A stretch of 64,000 nt of DNA from Warburgia ugandensis (GCA_035236585.1 CP141135.1:9210001-9274000), one strand, 5' to 3'. Positions 1 through 12,690 are shown, counted from the first letter of the stretch. Translations and numbers: made by a program. Notes: generated by a model not told the origin, from the letters alone.

Positions 1-68
<68 letters not shown>
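1..68. repeat. (CT)n microsatellite at window edge
   Basis: Uninterrupted CT dinucleotide run that is cut by the window start, so its full length is unknown. It lies inside the intron upstream of the first visible FREE1-like exon. Confidence 0.98.
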
Positions 69-72
<4 letters not shown>

Positions 73-1435
73 GTATATGTAATACAGTATTATAAAACGT
101 ACTTGTACATCATGAACAATTAGCTAGCATATTAGAATTATATTTTATGAGCAGAAGTTAGTGTCACCATTTTAATGATTTTTAACATAGCATTTGCAGT
201 TCATCCTTGCTCGGTGATGATTGGGTCATGTAAAATACATCCTAATCTTTTAATCTAGTAAGTTTTCCTGGTAGAACATCCAAAAGGAAGTCAATGTTAA
301 TACCTATTCCTTTTTCCTTTACATTCTCTTGTTTTGTTTCCCCTTCATCTCATGTCCATAATGGGAAATGTTGTTGAATTCCTAGCCTCTGTTTATGGTC
401 AAACTAGCAGCTAAATGAGCTCACCACTCTTAACTACTAAGATCTTTGGTAACTAACACTGAGAGCAATGATATCTAGACAAACTGCAAACTTTGACTTG
501 CTTAAGTCAAAGCTTGAAACTACCCTAGTGATCACTGGAAAATTGAGAAATCATTGTGCAATTCACCATGCAATATGTAAACAGATGTTGCAAATATGGT
601 GATAGTTAGGATTTACAACAATGGTTGCCGCACTTTGAGTGATAGAAGTTTTTGGCTTGTTGGAAAATTTCTTCAAGCTAGTCTGCATTTCATTTTTTCA
701 GTGTCAAGTCTGGATCCATAATATAATTGGTTTTCTAGTTCTAAACTTCATGTCTTTTAGTCATGAAACTTGTTTCACATGATTCATTTGTTAATATTCT
801 AAAAATTCTTTATGTCATTAACCTTGACATAATTCGCATTTCTCTTTTCCGTTGCTTCTTGAGATTGGGTACCTAAGCTATTTGTCATTATGTTTTGTGC
901 TTCAATGTTGTCATTCAAAAAAATCAAAGGGGAACTCCTTATGGTTCACTTAATAGTCTGCTAGTTAGCCTTTTCCCTTTATACATGTAAACACATGAGC
1001 TTGAATATTTCAATTCAATTTTTGGGCTGCGCTGTATTTGAGTAAAATTTATTTTTTCTTGAATCTAAATGAAGTATTTTTCTTCGTGCACTTTTATGGA
1101 ACTCTTCTCCCAATCAATTGTTCTATCCATAGCTGTGGTCGAGGAAGCTTTTTGTTTTATCAGTCACATATGCAGTATTGGTGTTGCAGTTTGGTCCCTT
1201 AAGACATGTAATGACCTATGGGCTTGAATGCTCCAATTCAAATTTTATGCTGCTTTGGATTTGCATAAATATTAATTTTATCTTCAATCCAAATGAAGTA
1301 TTTTTCTTTTTGTGCACTTTTGTGGAGCTCTCCCCGTAGATTTTGTTTTACCCATAACTATATTTGAGGAAGTTATTTGTTTACCTTCACTTACCCAGCA
1401 TTGACGTCACAGTTTGATCTTCTTCTACTTGTCAG
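69..1435 (+). other. Intron of the FREE1-like gene with a 3'-end tandem duplication
   Basis: No coding exon is recognisable here. The last 450 bases hold two diverged tandem copies of a roughly 225-bp segment (about 971-1194 and 1195-1417). Both carry a 'gagcttgaat/gggcttgaat' start, 'aaatgaagtatttttctt', 'gtgcactttt' and a 'gaggaag' motif. The second copy leads into the functional acceptor at 1434-1435. The first copy ends in ttgcag, which looks like a relic acceptor. The N-terminal half of FREE1 must lie upstream of the window. Confidence 0.6.
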
Positions 1436-4400
1436 ATTGGTTTGGATGGAATCCGTATGCTTGACCCCAGCACCAATAGGACATTAAGAATATATCCACT
1501 TGAGACAGTTACAAAATGGGAAGTAAGTTGATCATTATTTTGTTTAGAATTTCTAAAAAGCAACTTCCCTCCCAACCCACCACCTGCCAACCAAATTATT
1601 AGTACATTAGGTTCCTTGTTTCTAACTGCTCTGAGGCTTTTATTTCTTGTCAATTTAGGCCGAGTCATCCATCTATACTTTTTGGGCTAAAAGTTCTGTT
1701 GATATTGAACCAAGACGCATCAGGCTGCAGTCAAATAGCTATACCACCAATACCATTCTCGACACAGTTACAGCTGCCACTGTTCAGGTTTGTGGGCTCA
1801 GCTTAAGTATCTCTTTTGTTAATTCTAGCTGCATTAATTATTAAGTATGTGGTGCCCGAAAGAATGAGTGGTTGTGCAATGGAAATTGGAGACTGTGGTA
1901 GTGTGAGATTGATATCATCTGTGGATTAAAATGAGACTCTAGCAGTTTCATAGTTTTGAAACTTCTAATTACCTGTTAAAAGCTCTAATAGTTGATTGAT
2001 TTTTGACAGGGTGAACATACAGATCAGATGTGCAATTATGGTGCCTTTTAAAATATGGTTTAATATTGTTAAATTGTAGCGAGCTTGGATTGCCCAAAGC
2101 TCCGACTGTTATTTTGAAGATGTAATTCAAGTGGTTGGAGAAACAACAAAGTATCATCCAATTTCCAGTTACAACCTTACAATTTATGATCCGTACTCTG
2201 AAAATAGAATTGGATCATGACATGGTAGGATGGCTTATTGAAATTGAACTGAAGAATCTGAGCTTGGGCAACAAGTTTATTGAATTTACTTCTAAGAATA
2301 AATAAACACAACATATGAGAAAATATTGAAATTATAGTCAGCGATGATGTCCACAGTGTCTTGTGCATGCTTAATGTATTTTTGTCTCTCCTGTTAGGCA
2401 CAATCTCATCATCATCTTATTCTTTCTTTAGAAGCCTTTTTTAACCTGTTCAAGCAATAGCTAAAAACTACCTGGACCCTTAGTTGGGTTGTCCAGTGTA
2501 GCATGTTCACATAAACTGTTGGTTTACTCAACTTCCTCTTGTAATGTGGGGGTGTTTCAAGGATAGTGCTCCTATTATGTTCTTTTGTTCAACTTAAGTC
2601 TTGTGGATAGTATGTTAAAAACAGTGGCATAGGGCAGACAATATAGATGTTAACTTGGAGCTTATTTTAGTGCTTGTGATTCTGCTTATGTTGTTATTTT
2701 CAAATTGAATGGTTCAATATTATATGGTTTGTTTCTCTGTCTTTGCGAGTATAAATCCATAGTTTTGACATGTTTTTGTAAAAACTTAAGTCTTCTCTGT
2801 AGTCCTCTCCTACATATGAAACATCTTTCATTCTTCTTTTGTTCAACCAAGTTCTGGATATATGTTAAATGATATTGATCTTTATCCAGTGGTCATCCTT
2901 TTCTCTGGTGGAATATTGTCCTGGAGATGGTAGTTAATGGTCATAATTGTAAACATGTGATTGGCTGTAATAATCTTAATACACGATATTTGAACCACAG
3001 CAGTGACTGGTTTTTATTTCATTTATATCTTATTTGTGAAAGTATCTGGGTCCCACTGATATTATCCTGCTTTTAGGATTACAATTTTTGCATGTAACCA
3101 GGAATCCGGGTGGTTTTTGTCCCTCTTGTAAAGAATGTGGGACTCACCATTTGTACATAGAAAAGGGGTATAGACCTTTGAGCTGTTGATTCTTTTTTTG
3201 ATGGGTTCTTCACTAATTGTGCCATAACTCTATCACATTTATCTCCCTTTCATAATTCTCAAGTTTTGTTCTGTAATATAGCAATGCTTCTTGCAGGGTG
3301 ATCTACTTTATTTTAAATAAAATCTTCCTGTTCTCTTTTTTCTCCAACTTGCAGCTTAAGGAGATGGGAGGGAAGGATGGTTTTGTTAGGAGTGGTGCAA
3401 CTTCTGATGATGGCAAACTTTCTGAGCAGCTGACGGAAAAGAAAAAAGGTTTTGCTGATTGGATGAATTTGATCAAACCTGGTAATGTGGAGAAGGATCA
3501 CTGGGTAAGATTGTTTAATGTCTTTTTACTCTCCTGGTGTTTCTTTACCTGGTATTGCTTCTGGTGGAACAACTTTACGATATTCATTTCTTCCTTTGGA
3601 TTATCTTGATACGCTTCATCAGAATGTTTATATCTTTCCACTTCACTTCTCTTTTGGACAAAATATATTTGTCAGAACTATATTGTGTTAATGGTTATCA
3701 TGATTCATATTTGTTTGCTGACTATGGCTTTACCAGCAAGTTGAATAGTTAAGGGTCCCTATTACATTCTGTAAGTCATAGGTTTGATGGTCTTCATTTC
3801 TTTCTTGAAGCAGTTCTAGAGTATTTATTTATTGTTCAGGGGCTTTAGTTTTTCTTTACATAGAGGAAAGTGTGTATGTCCACATGCATAATTATCTATA
3901 TAGGGCAGCCCGGTGCATGAAGCTCCCATGTATGTGGGGTCTGGGGAAGGGGCGGCCCATCAAACCAAATGAATGATGACCCAATCTGCTTAGTGATGAT
4001 TTTACGTTGTCGTGGTTAAGTACCTTCTTTTAATTGAATAGACTTTCTATTTGAATATTATCCTTTTGAGTCTTAACCTATTTGTTTTTCACTAGGTTCC
4101 TGATGAAGCAGTTAACAAATGTACAGCATGTGGAACGGATTTTGGCTCTTTTGTTCGTAAGGTGATTGTTTTTCCCATCGATAAAATGCCAGTAAATAGT
4201 GAATAAATTCAATCATTCAAAATGACTATGTTTTTCCGTTCTATGCACCCCCCTTCCTATACACACGCATATGTAAATATATGACAGCTGTATCATTGAT
4301 GCTCATATTTTGGCAGCTATGCATAGATAGAGTGACTTAGGGTTTGATATAGATTGGTTTGTACCCAAATTTGGACTCCTTATATGATGTTAAGCCTTGA

Positions 4401-6373
4401 CCTTTGAGGCATTCTTTGTGGTGTAGACATTTGCTCTTCTTTTTAAAAGCCACACGTTAGAGCTTAGAGGTGTCTGATGGGGTTGATTTTTGTTGCATGG
4501 CTCATTCAGAGCATGACATACTCATTAAAGAGTTTGAATCATTAAACAAATTGGTCTTCTTGAACTTTTTCTGCCCATATGTTCTGAAGCAAGACTCCCA
4601 TGCATGCATACATAGAAGTATCGTATGAATTTTTGCCTTTATGTAGGTATGGTAGCTTTGTTGTTCATGTATTTGATGCAGGTTTGGTTGTGATTTTCAG
4701 CACCATTGCAGGAATTGTGGAGATATTTTCTGTGACAAGTGTACCCATGGTAGAATTGCTCTCACTGCAGATGAGCAGGCTCAGCCAGTCCGAGTTTGTG
4801 ACAGATGCTTGGTACGGTCTTTTACCTGTATCTATTTGTTGGGAGTTTATATTTTATGACAATGATCTTTGTTTCACTTCGTCAGAGAAAACTAGGTTTT
4901 AGGTTGATTAATTGATGAAGGAACCTTTGGACAAAATTTTCACCTAATGGGCCAATCTGAAGTCACATTGATCTGAACTGCATCTAGGCTGGCTACAGTA
5001 CTGAAGGATCAATACATTCAAAGTAGTTCTGACATCTATATTTAATTTGCCACAATTAAATTGTGTAAATGGCTGATCTCTATTTCACTTTTAATGTATT
5101 ACCTTAACCAAACAGAGGGATTCCTTGTGCCAGCTCCATATCTGCATGTATGCTGCTAATGTCTGGGATGAGCAGTTGCTATTACTTACAGGCTTTCACA
5201 TTTGATTGTTATTAAGTTGCATTTAGCTTTTAGCATTGTAAAAGTTCTTCATGTACATTTGAACCCTGAAATTACTCCTATTTCTTGTTTCCGTACAGGC
5301 GGAAGTTTCTCAAAGGTTGAGTAATGCAAAGGAAGCATCAAGCAGATCTGCTGTGCTGCACAGCCACGAGGATCTTGCAAGGAAGCTTCAGGTGCCTGCC
5401 TATTTAAAACCTAAGATGGGATTATGTGCCTTCAGATTTGTATTCTTGACTTCCTTTTGCAAATATTAGTTCCTTCCTTGCATAAAGTCTCTGTTTCAGT
5501 CTTACTTTTCCTTTCTTGTATAAAGTCTTTGTCCATTTCTGAGAAATTGTTTCTCTATTTTGGTAATGCCAGTAAGTTTGTTTAAAGCTTGAGATACTCC
5601 TTTTGTGATCATGTCTTCTGCTGCGTCAGATTGCACATGTCATATACAACGACCTGTTTTGTGTGAAAGTTGGTTCATGTGCTGTATATGATGTGTAAGT
5701 TTGAAAGATAAGTATGACATAATCAGAAAGAAGCAGTTGTACTTCATGGCATAAAGCAACTACTGTAATGTATTTCTGAATCGCCTAATCCACTATTAGA
5801 GTGCATACTTCGGCATTAGACTTTCTGGGCTCTCGTAGAGCTTCCAGACCATGCTTGCATGCCCATCTCTTAGAATTGTGCACTCGATGATCAAGTGTGT
5901 ATCTTTATTGAAACATGTAATACACATTGATCTGATGCCCACAATAATTTTTGTCGATCGAATATAATTTTCTCTATTTTGGTTTTAAATACAGGAGGAA
6001 ATGGACAGAAAGCGCAAGGCAACATCAGGTAGGAATTGGTTCTGTGTTTATGTTGGCTAAATTCTTTTACACTTTTGAGTTCCCTTTTAAGAATTGGTTT
6101 TGGCTATCAATTATATTTCAGGTTCCAACTCATCTGATGCGTCTGGAAGACGGATGAGAGAAGTTGCCTGTCCGACTTGTACAGTACATTTACAGGTTAG
6201 AAATTCCCTGTAGCTTTGCTGGCGAACATGAAGTTTGAAGCATTTTTATGTATATTTTCTTTAATGGTATTTTTTTGGCTACTGTTGAATTACAGGTTCA
6301 GGTTCCAGCCTCTGGTTCTGAAACAATAGAATGTGGGGTCTGCCAGCATCCGTTTCTTGTTAGTGCACATTGA
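1436..6373 (+). CDS. FREE1: FREE1/FYVE1-like FYVE-domain ESCRT protein, 3' nine exons (partial)
   Basis: Spliced exons: 1436-1522, 1659-1787, 3355-3504, 4096-4161, 4701-4811, 5299-5391, 5995-6028, 6122-6195 and 6296-6373 (TGA). All introns are GT-AG and the frame stays open for 273 codons. Exons 4096-4161 and 4701-4811 together encode a FYVE zinc finger: CTACGTDFGSFVRK, then HHCRNCGDIFCDKC, ending VRVCDRC. It has the eight Cys/His ligands and a basic [R/K]HHCR patch that binds phosphatidylinositol 3-phosphate in this family. A coiled-coil-like SHEDLARKLQEEMDRKRK stretch follows. The C-terminus is a second Cys-rich module (CPTC...CGVC) ending FLVSAH, which is typical of plant FREE1. In plants FREE1 acts on multivesicular bodies with ESCRT-I, in vacuolar sorting and autophagy (family knowledge). 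The proline/glutamine-rich N-terminal half is outside the window. An Au SINE fragment sits in the 3505-4095 intron. Confidence 0.93.
3902..3966 (-). mobile_element. Au SINE 3' fragment in a FREE1 intron
   Basis: On the minus strand this matches the 3' half of plant Au SINEs: a GGCCGCCCCTTCCCC-like stretch, then a GGGAGCTTCATGCACCGGG-type end. The tRNA-like head is missing, so this is a truncated copy. It lies inside the intron between the exons ending at 3504 and starting at 4096. Confidence 0.7.
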
Positions 6374-7206
6374 TCCTCTGTCATTAATCTCTGATGGGCT
6401 TCTTAAACTTAACATTAATTTGTCACTAGTTGAGCCTTCATAGGCTTCTTGTCTTCTGGTTTGTGTATATCTCAATCTGGTTGTATATGTTTACTTTTGA
6501 TGAAAAGCTTTCTTGTATACGGATCTTATCTGAGCAATTGTACCGGGGGGGGGTGGGGGCGGCAACTATCTAGTATCGATATGACCAATTCATGCAGGGA
6601 CAATTATTATGGCAACATGAAACTTAAAATTGGAGTGTGGAATCAAGACCAGCATTGTTTAGTTTGAGTTTTGTGAGTTGCAACATAGGATTTAAACGTC
6701 AGTGGTCTTCATCATATCACTAAATTGATCATGTCCAATTCCCTGCAAGAAAACTGTTTCTCCTTTTTTTTCCTCTAAAGAAAAGGGTAAAATTTGAGTC
6801 CCTATAAGAAAGAGCACACGCATCTTTTTCAGTAGAACCTGTTATATTGAGATCTGACTTTATCATCTTAGGAATGGCTTACATGGGCTGGGCATCAATT
6901 TCATGCTATCGGAGCGTTTTTAGCCTATGTTTCTCTACGTTAAAAATCACTATAATCTATTTTTATTAATTTTTTAAAAGATCTAGACTAAGTTAGATTC
7001 TCCAAATGCATTGATTTTCTCATGTTGGTTGACTTAGATATATGAAAAGTTTTACGAAGCATGAAAAAAGGGGTGTACTCCTGTATCTCTTGTTGAGCGT
7101 GAATACTCCTATTTTAGATATTTGAACATTTTGGTTGGCTTAGATCTAAAAGAAAGTTTTATCTTGAGCGTGTATACACTGGGAAAGCTCTCACTGCTCC
7201 GTACGT
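6374..7206. other. FREE1 3' UTR/flank, no gene seen
   Basis: Sequence downstream of the FREE1 stop codon. Apart from a G-rich tract at about 6544-6560 and general AT-richness, no coding relic or element end could be recognised. A 16-bp perfect palindrome (atcgatctagatcgat) lies at 7207-7222, at the edge of the LINE remnant that follows. Confidence 0.5.
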
Positions 7207-7221
7207 ATCGATCTAGATCGA

Positions 7222-10199
7222 TCAATAGTACAGAAATAAGTAAAAAAGGATTAAAAACAAAAACCTACAATACACAAGTGGTATCAACACACATCCAAAA
7301 CTCTCGCAGTAGCTCAAGCAGATACTGAAAATATCGCTCTTCCAGTCTCTATTCATCTGGATTAACACCCTCACTCGCAAGACAATCGGCCAAATCATTG
7401 GCAGATCTGGAGAAGTTGGACACACCTTCAATTCTTGGATCATTTGTTGGATTTTAACTTTTATGTGCCCAAGTCTTGAAGGTCGATGACGGTCTCTACT
7501 CATCCAAGAAGTAGCAATAGCGGAATGACCCTCTAGAACAAATGGAGTGACCGACAATCATTTTTAAAGATTGATACTTGTAGACGACGATTCAGTCTCT
7601 GCCCCATTGGAATCAGAATTACCTATTGACCCTGCAAAATTAAAGCCGATCTCACCCAAATGATACGTCAAATTCAGCTTAAATTGGCCTGTAAGAATGA
7701 TTTCATCGGTAGAGAACTCTTGAAATTCAGTAAGAATGGATGCCTATTTGAAAATTTGTCTTCCATGTTCTTTGATAACGGCTTTCATATTTGATTCCAT
7801 TCATTCCATTTACACCAAATGGCAGCCACGAATGTGAGATTTCAAAGCAGTTTGCTTCTTTAGCTCCAAAGACGAACGTACCATTGTGCTAGGTAATCAT
7901 CGAAGATGTAGGCAGCAACTTTGAGACCAAATTTACAATTAATCAAATTCCATAGGTTTTGAGTGTCTTTGCCTTGCAAGCAAAGATGGTCACGATCCTC
8001 TCGATATATTGCAAAGGAAGCATCCTGAAGGGCCATTCCACCCTCTCGATTATACTAGGTCAAGATCTTATCTAAAGCAAGTGCTCAAGCATGGTATAAT
8101 ACTGTTGGTGGCGCCTTCGAATTCCATGTAAATTTATTCAGCACCAGTGATAGCAAATATTATATGGGGACTTTATACCCTTAAATTGCAGTTAGGATGA
8201 ATGTCTCAATGGTGTCGTCCCATTCACTTGGACGTGATTGTCCATGACTTTGCATTCAACACACCGAACAACACTAAATAAGCGAGGACAGGCCTCTTTA
8301 AGGCACTTATTCCCAGCCACTTGTCCGACCAAAAGTTTACTTAAATATCCTTTTTCAACATAGAACCTACAGTTTCTTTGGAATAATTCAAGATCTTTGG
8401 TATGTTCTTCTATATTCTTGAAACTTTAGCGCACTCTTCATTCTCAGTCTACCAACAAGTTTGCAATTTGTATCTTTCATTTATTAATCTTCTCCAAAAC
8501 AAGTCTCGATCATTTACATATAGCCAAGGCCTTTTTCATAATAAAGTATTATTGACTTCTCTAAGTCTTCTAAAGCCGAGGCCTCTCATTAGTTTCGGAC
8601 CTTTTGGTTTGCATACATATTCCAATGAAACAAGGTGATGTTTCCTTTTTTCTTCTCCATCTCTCCATAAAGATTTCCTTTAAATTTGCTCCACGATTGA
8701 TAATTTAAATTGGACGTTGAAAAATGGACGTGGTAAATCGGTGCCATGGATACACCTTTAGAAGCGTCAGCCTTCCACCTTTGGATACAATGGCTCCTTT
8801 CTAATTTTTAAGTTGTTTTGGAATCTTTGGACTAACAGATATAAAGCTTCGGAATAGGCCAGCCCAAAGTATGCGGGTGACCTAAATAATAGCAAAGGTG
8901 GCTGTTTTGCATCCCAAGTTAAGAGCTAAGTTAATTTGCAAGCTTGGACTTGAAAATATTAGCTCTAACCACTTCCCATCGTTTCAAAATTTATCATGGG
9001 CTTTGATGATAGCTTTGATGCTTTTACCTTGATCATGATTGAATTCCCAATCAACATACCATCATCCGCGTGGTGTAAGTAAAAGATGATGATGTCGGAA
9101 CTTTGAGACCATTATATAAATTAGTGGACATAGGTTCTTCCATAATTTTGTTGAATGCCCTGGCCGTAAGAATGAATAAATGTGGGGACGTGGGACGTCC
9201 TTGAAGCACTCGTTCAGTTTCAAGAAGCCCTTTGGCGATCCATTTACAAGAATAGAAAAGTGTACTGATTTAAGACATTCATTGATCCATATTGGCCATA
9301 AAGGTCTGCATTTATCTGTTGAGGCTCCGCTCGATGATTCTCTATTCAATACAGTCAAATGCCTCCTCCTTATCTAACTTTGCATATGAAACCCTTACGT
9401 AGGATCTGTGCATCAAGTTAAGGCACTCCTTGGCAACAAGTGTGCATTCCCTAATATATCTTCCGGCTATGAATGCTCATTGTTGCAGAAAAATTATCTT
9501 AGAAAGTGCATTTTTAAAACGATCAGCCAGGACTTCAGCCAGCATCTTATAGAGGCCTCCAATTAAGGCTTATTCGCGTAAAATCTTTCAAGGTCTCTGC
9601 ACCATCCTTCTTTGGGACTAAAACGACAAAAGATTCACCCATTTGCTTTTCTAGAGCCACCCCTGTAAACGCCATCAAAGAAAGCAAGGATATCATTTTG
9701 AACGAAAGACCAACATGCTTGATAAAAGTCCATACAGTAAGCATCCAGTTCCAGGCTGCGATCATCACCACCAGCCTCCTCATGTTCATCCTTAGAGAAT
9801 GTTGCCTCCAAATTACTTCTAGTTTCATGGTCGATAGAATTGAAAGACATTATTCAGAAACTGGCATCTTATTTCTTCACAAGTATAAAGAGATCTACAG
9901 TAGTTGATAATCTCTTTACATATTTCTTTGGTGAATCAAGTTTATTCCCATCGACCACCATTGTGAGCACTTGCTATAATATGAAAATTTTTAGTGTTCC
10001 TGTCATTTGTGTGGAGCCATTAAATTGTTGACCGTTGCTTCCAATTGTGTTCTTGAAATTCAATTGAACTAACTTGCTCCTCCATGTAAATTATATGAGC
10101 TAGATCATCCGAAGAAAGAGGGGACTCTTCTTCTTTAAGATTAAGCTCACATAGCTCGGTTTAAGGACTGAGATGTGCTGCTTTTCATCTTGATTATCG
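7222..10199 (-). pseudogene. L1-type LINE ORF2 remnant, RT to RNase H part (segment 1 of 3)
   Basis: Minus-strand relic of a plant L1 ORF2, riddled with stops and frameshifts. Reading from 10199 downwards, the linker before RT is seen (NDRNTKNFHIIASAHN). The RT start follows near 9590-9680 (SFVVLVPKKDGAETLKDF). The RT active-site region lies near 9050-9090 as HHADDGMLIG, where Y/F-A-D-D is expected. A zinc-finger/RNase H region follows, ending in RSANDLADCLASEGVN near 7370-7420, the usual C-terminal motif of L1 elements with an RNase H. The upstream parts of the same ORF are found beyond two later insertions, at 16486-16880 and 20040-20410. No poly-A tail (poly-T on the plus strand) is seen at the 3' end, so the boundary is approximate. 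Confidence 0.8.
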
Positions 10200-10331
10200 T
10201 GATGGGTCCATACCCATGACATCTGCAAAAACTAAAAAGTCAATATTTCGGTGCAGACAAATAGGAATTTAACACTGACTGAATTAGCACCGATTAAATA
10301 TTCAAACTTGGCCAGCAGAAAATTGTGATTC

Positions 10332-10361
10332 GTCAAGATTTGCTAGACTGTAAATCTTGAC
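10332..10361 (+). promoter_or_regulatory. U3 inverted repeat upstream of TATA (Copia-1 5' LTR)
   Basis: Arms gtcaagatttgc (10332-10343) and gtaaatcttgac (10350-10361) with a 6-nt spacer. Eleven Watson-Crick pairs plus one G-T. It lies 19 bp upstream of the TATA box. The same structure is present in the other four Tork LTRs of the window, so it is probably a regulatory dyad; the function is inferred. Confidence 0.6.
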
Positions 10362-10380
10362 AACAGGATCAACTATACCC

Positions 10381-10388
10381 TATAAATA
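10381..10388 (+). promoter_or_regulatory. TATA box of Copia-1 5' LTR
   Basis: The motif tataaata in the context accctataaatagg is a strong plant TATA box. The counterpart in the 3' LTR is at 16127-16134. It marks the U3/R transition region. Confidence 0.8.
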
Positions 10389-10736
10389 GGAGAGATCCGA
10401 TCTCTGCTAGGCATAGGTGCAAGAATCAGATAAGTTGATTTGAGCAGAGAAAAAAGGGTGAAAATCGAGTAGAGCTGATTGAGGATTTGGCTGTGATCCT
10501 CTTTCTTCTTCTCTATCCATTGTATTCATATACTATTTAGTGAGTGTTCCCTTTTTCCCGTGGATGTAGGCCAGATCAGGCTAAACCACGTAAATCTATA
10601 TGTGTTTATGTATGTGTGTGATCTTGATTTTACAGATATGATGGCTAGATCTTTACAAATCTTCAGATATGGATCCCAAGAGTGGTATTAGAGCACCGTA
10701 GTTTCCAACAGTGGAAAGCGTTGCAGTTCCCAACAG

Positions 10737-10748
10737 TGGTATCAAAGC
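10737..10748 (+). other. Primer binding site (initiator tRNA-Met), Copia-1
   Basis: TGGTATCAAAGC starts one base after the LTR end and differs at one position from the common plant PBS TGGTATCAGAGC, which is complementary to initiator methionine tRNA. Confidence 0.85.
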
Positions 10749-11847
10749 CAAGCCATATCTATACTGGCCCAACTCAAATCCAAATCTAGCTCAGGCCGAG
10801 GAGATCGGCCCAACCCATTCTAGATCTAGCCTAAGCTGAGGAGATTGGAACAGTCTAGTCTAGTCCAGCCCAATCCAGATCCAAAGAAGGCCGAGGAGCA
10901 ACCCAGTCCAGCCCAGCCCAGTCCAGATCCAAAGCAGGCCGAGGAGCAGCCTAGTCCAGTCCAGCCCAAACCAGATCTAAGACCACCAGATCCCAAATCT
11001 GAGAACCACTGATCTAAGACAGTCTTGATCCGATAGCTCAGATCAAAGATCACCCTAGATTAGTAAGAATTCTTAGATCTAAGATGCATAACATTTTGGA
11101 GATCTGAGAGGGAAGGGAGAAGAAACGGATCTGGATTAGAGGTAGTGAAATTGCTAGCCTTCATGAAAACATATCAACAACGAAACTGAAGTTGTACCTA
11201 CTGGAAGCGAATAGTAGAAACAGTCATATGGTGAAATTGATCTCTGCTGCAAGCAAGAAGCCATTGCCGCAATCTGAAGAAGTCATTGCTGCGATCTGAA
11301 GAAGCCTTGTAGCTACTACTTTGGAGAAGCCATTGCTGGTTTTGCCGCTGTGAACTAATCCGGTGAAGCCACATTAGGAGAAGACGCACACACGTTAGAG
11401 TTCGGAGAAGATAAGCTACAGCCACGGAGGAAAAAAATCGCAGCTGCAGCTGTAAGAAGAAGAAAAACAGGTTAGGGTTTTTGACTCATCCTTCTATAGG
11501 AAATCCAAAATTAGCAGCCCATCAAACTGATAATGCCACCATATGAATACTACCGTGTTTCTACAGTGACCGAGTTGTGAATAGTTGACATGTGAATAGT
11601 TATACTAGTGAACAGTACCCGGGCTGAACAGTGCCTGAATAGTACACAGTGAATAGTATCCCCCAAAACAGTACTACATTTTTACAAATTTGTCCCTGAA
11701 TAGTACCCCCTCTAAAATGATAATTATACCCCCATGTACACAAAAATTCTTGGGCATCTCTAATCCACTCCCAAAGTTTTTCTGACCGTTCCTACCTCAA
11801 CCGTGCACTTCATTTCTCACCTTTAGACTTAGAAAAGAATAGACTCC
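10749..11847 (+). repeat. Copia-1 untranslated leader with tandem repeats
   Basis: A 1.1-kb leader between PBS and gag. The first part (about 10780-10990) holds tandem units of roughly 50 bp built from cagtccagcccag, ccagatccaaag and aggccgaggag. The last part (about 11570-11710) holds many scattered gtgaatagt / gaacagtac motifs. Related motifs occur in the leader of Copia-2. No coding potential was recognised. Confidence 0.65.
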
Positions 11848-12690
11848 ATGGAAGAGTCTAGTTCAGCAAATGTTGTAACTGGGGCTATGATAAAACTCAA
11901 TGCCACCAATTACACTTTATGGAGACCCAAAATAAAGGATCTTTTACACTGCAAAGATCTTCATGACCCTTTAGATGATGAGGGAGAAAGACCTGAGGGT
12001 ATTTTAGAAAAGGAGTGGACAAAAATGAACCTGAAAACTATAGGTTAGATCAGACAATGGATTGACCATAACGTCTTCCATCATGTAGCTCAGGAAGAAA
12101 ATGCTTATGTTCTTTGGAAAAAGCTAGAGAATATGTATTAGGCAAAGACTGTATGCAACAAAGCCTTGTTAATGAAAAGGCTAGTGAATTTGAAGCTGAA
12201 AAGTGGTACATCAATAGTTGAGCACACTAGTGAATTTCAAAACCTAGTGAACTAGCTTGTCTCAATAGAGTTTCCACCTGGGGATGAAGTTCAAGCATTG
12301 CTACTGCTAAGTTCCTTACCTGAAAGTTGGGAGACTCTGGTAATCTCCCTCAGTAACTCAGCTCTAGAAGGCAAACTGACCATGGTGATGGTCAAGGACG
12401 CCCTATTCAATGAAGAGGCTAGGACAAAAGAATCCAGAATAGACCAAGCACATGCCCTGGTTATAGAAAACAAAGAAAACAGCAACAGTAGAGGTCGAGG
12501 TCGAGAAAGAAGCAAAAACAGAAGCAGGGGGAGATCATAGATCCTGGCATATCCAAAAGTCGACATAGGGGGCAATACGAGTGCTTCCACTGCGGCATTC
12601 CAGGACACATGAAGAAAGATTGTCGAAAGCTAAAGAAAGAAATGAGACAAAATAAGACAAAGGAAGGTAATGGTGAAACAAATATTACCA
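11848..12690 (+). pseudogene. gag: Copia-1 gag (degenerate) with CCHC zinc knuckle
   Basis: Starts MEESSSANVVTGAMIKLNAT. It has the Copia gag features (YTLWRPKIKDLL; LLLLSSLPESWETLV) and an RGRGRERSKNRSRGRS basic tract, then an intact zinc knuckle CFHCGIPGHMKKDC near 12581-12625. Stops interrupt the frame after about 66 codons (near 12046), near 12139 and near 12254, and a frameshift lies near 12540. Gag would package the element RNA in virus-like particles; this copy cannot make it intact. Confidence 0.85.

Larger units (their letters stand above)
10200..10735 (+). repeat. Copia-1 5' LTR
   Basis: 536 bp, starting TGATGGGTCC and ending TTCCCAACA (TG...CA). It matches 15946-16480 almost throughout. 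The U3 start carries a short inverted repeat (atgggt-ccat-acccat). A 12-bp inverted repeat lies at 10332-10361, a TATA box (tataaata) at 10381-10388, and a PBS-like TGGTATTAGAGC at 10683-10694, inside U5. Confidence 0.95.

Noticed and set aside
9062-9377. Overlapping open frames on both strands near 9.1-9.4 kb
   Set aside because: They are shadows of the decayed L1 RT on the minus strand.
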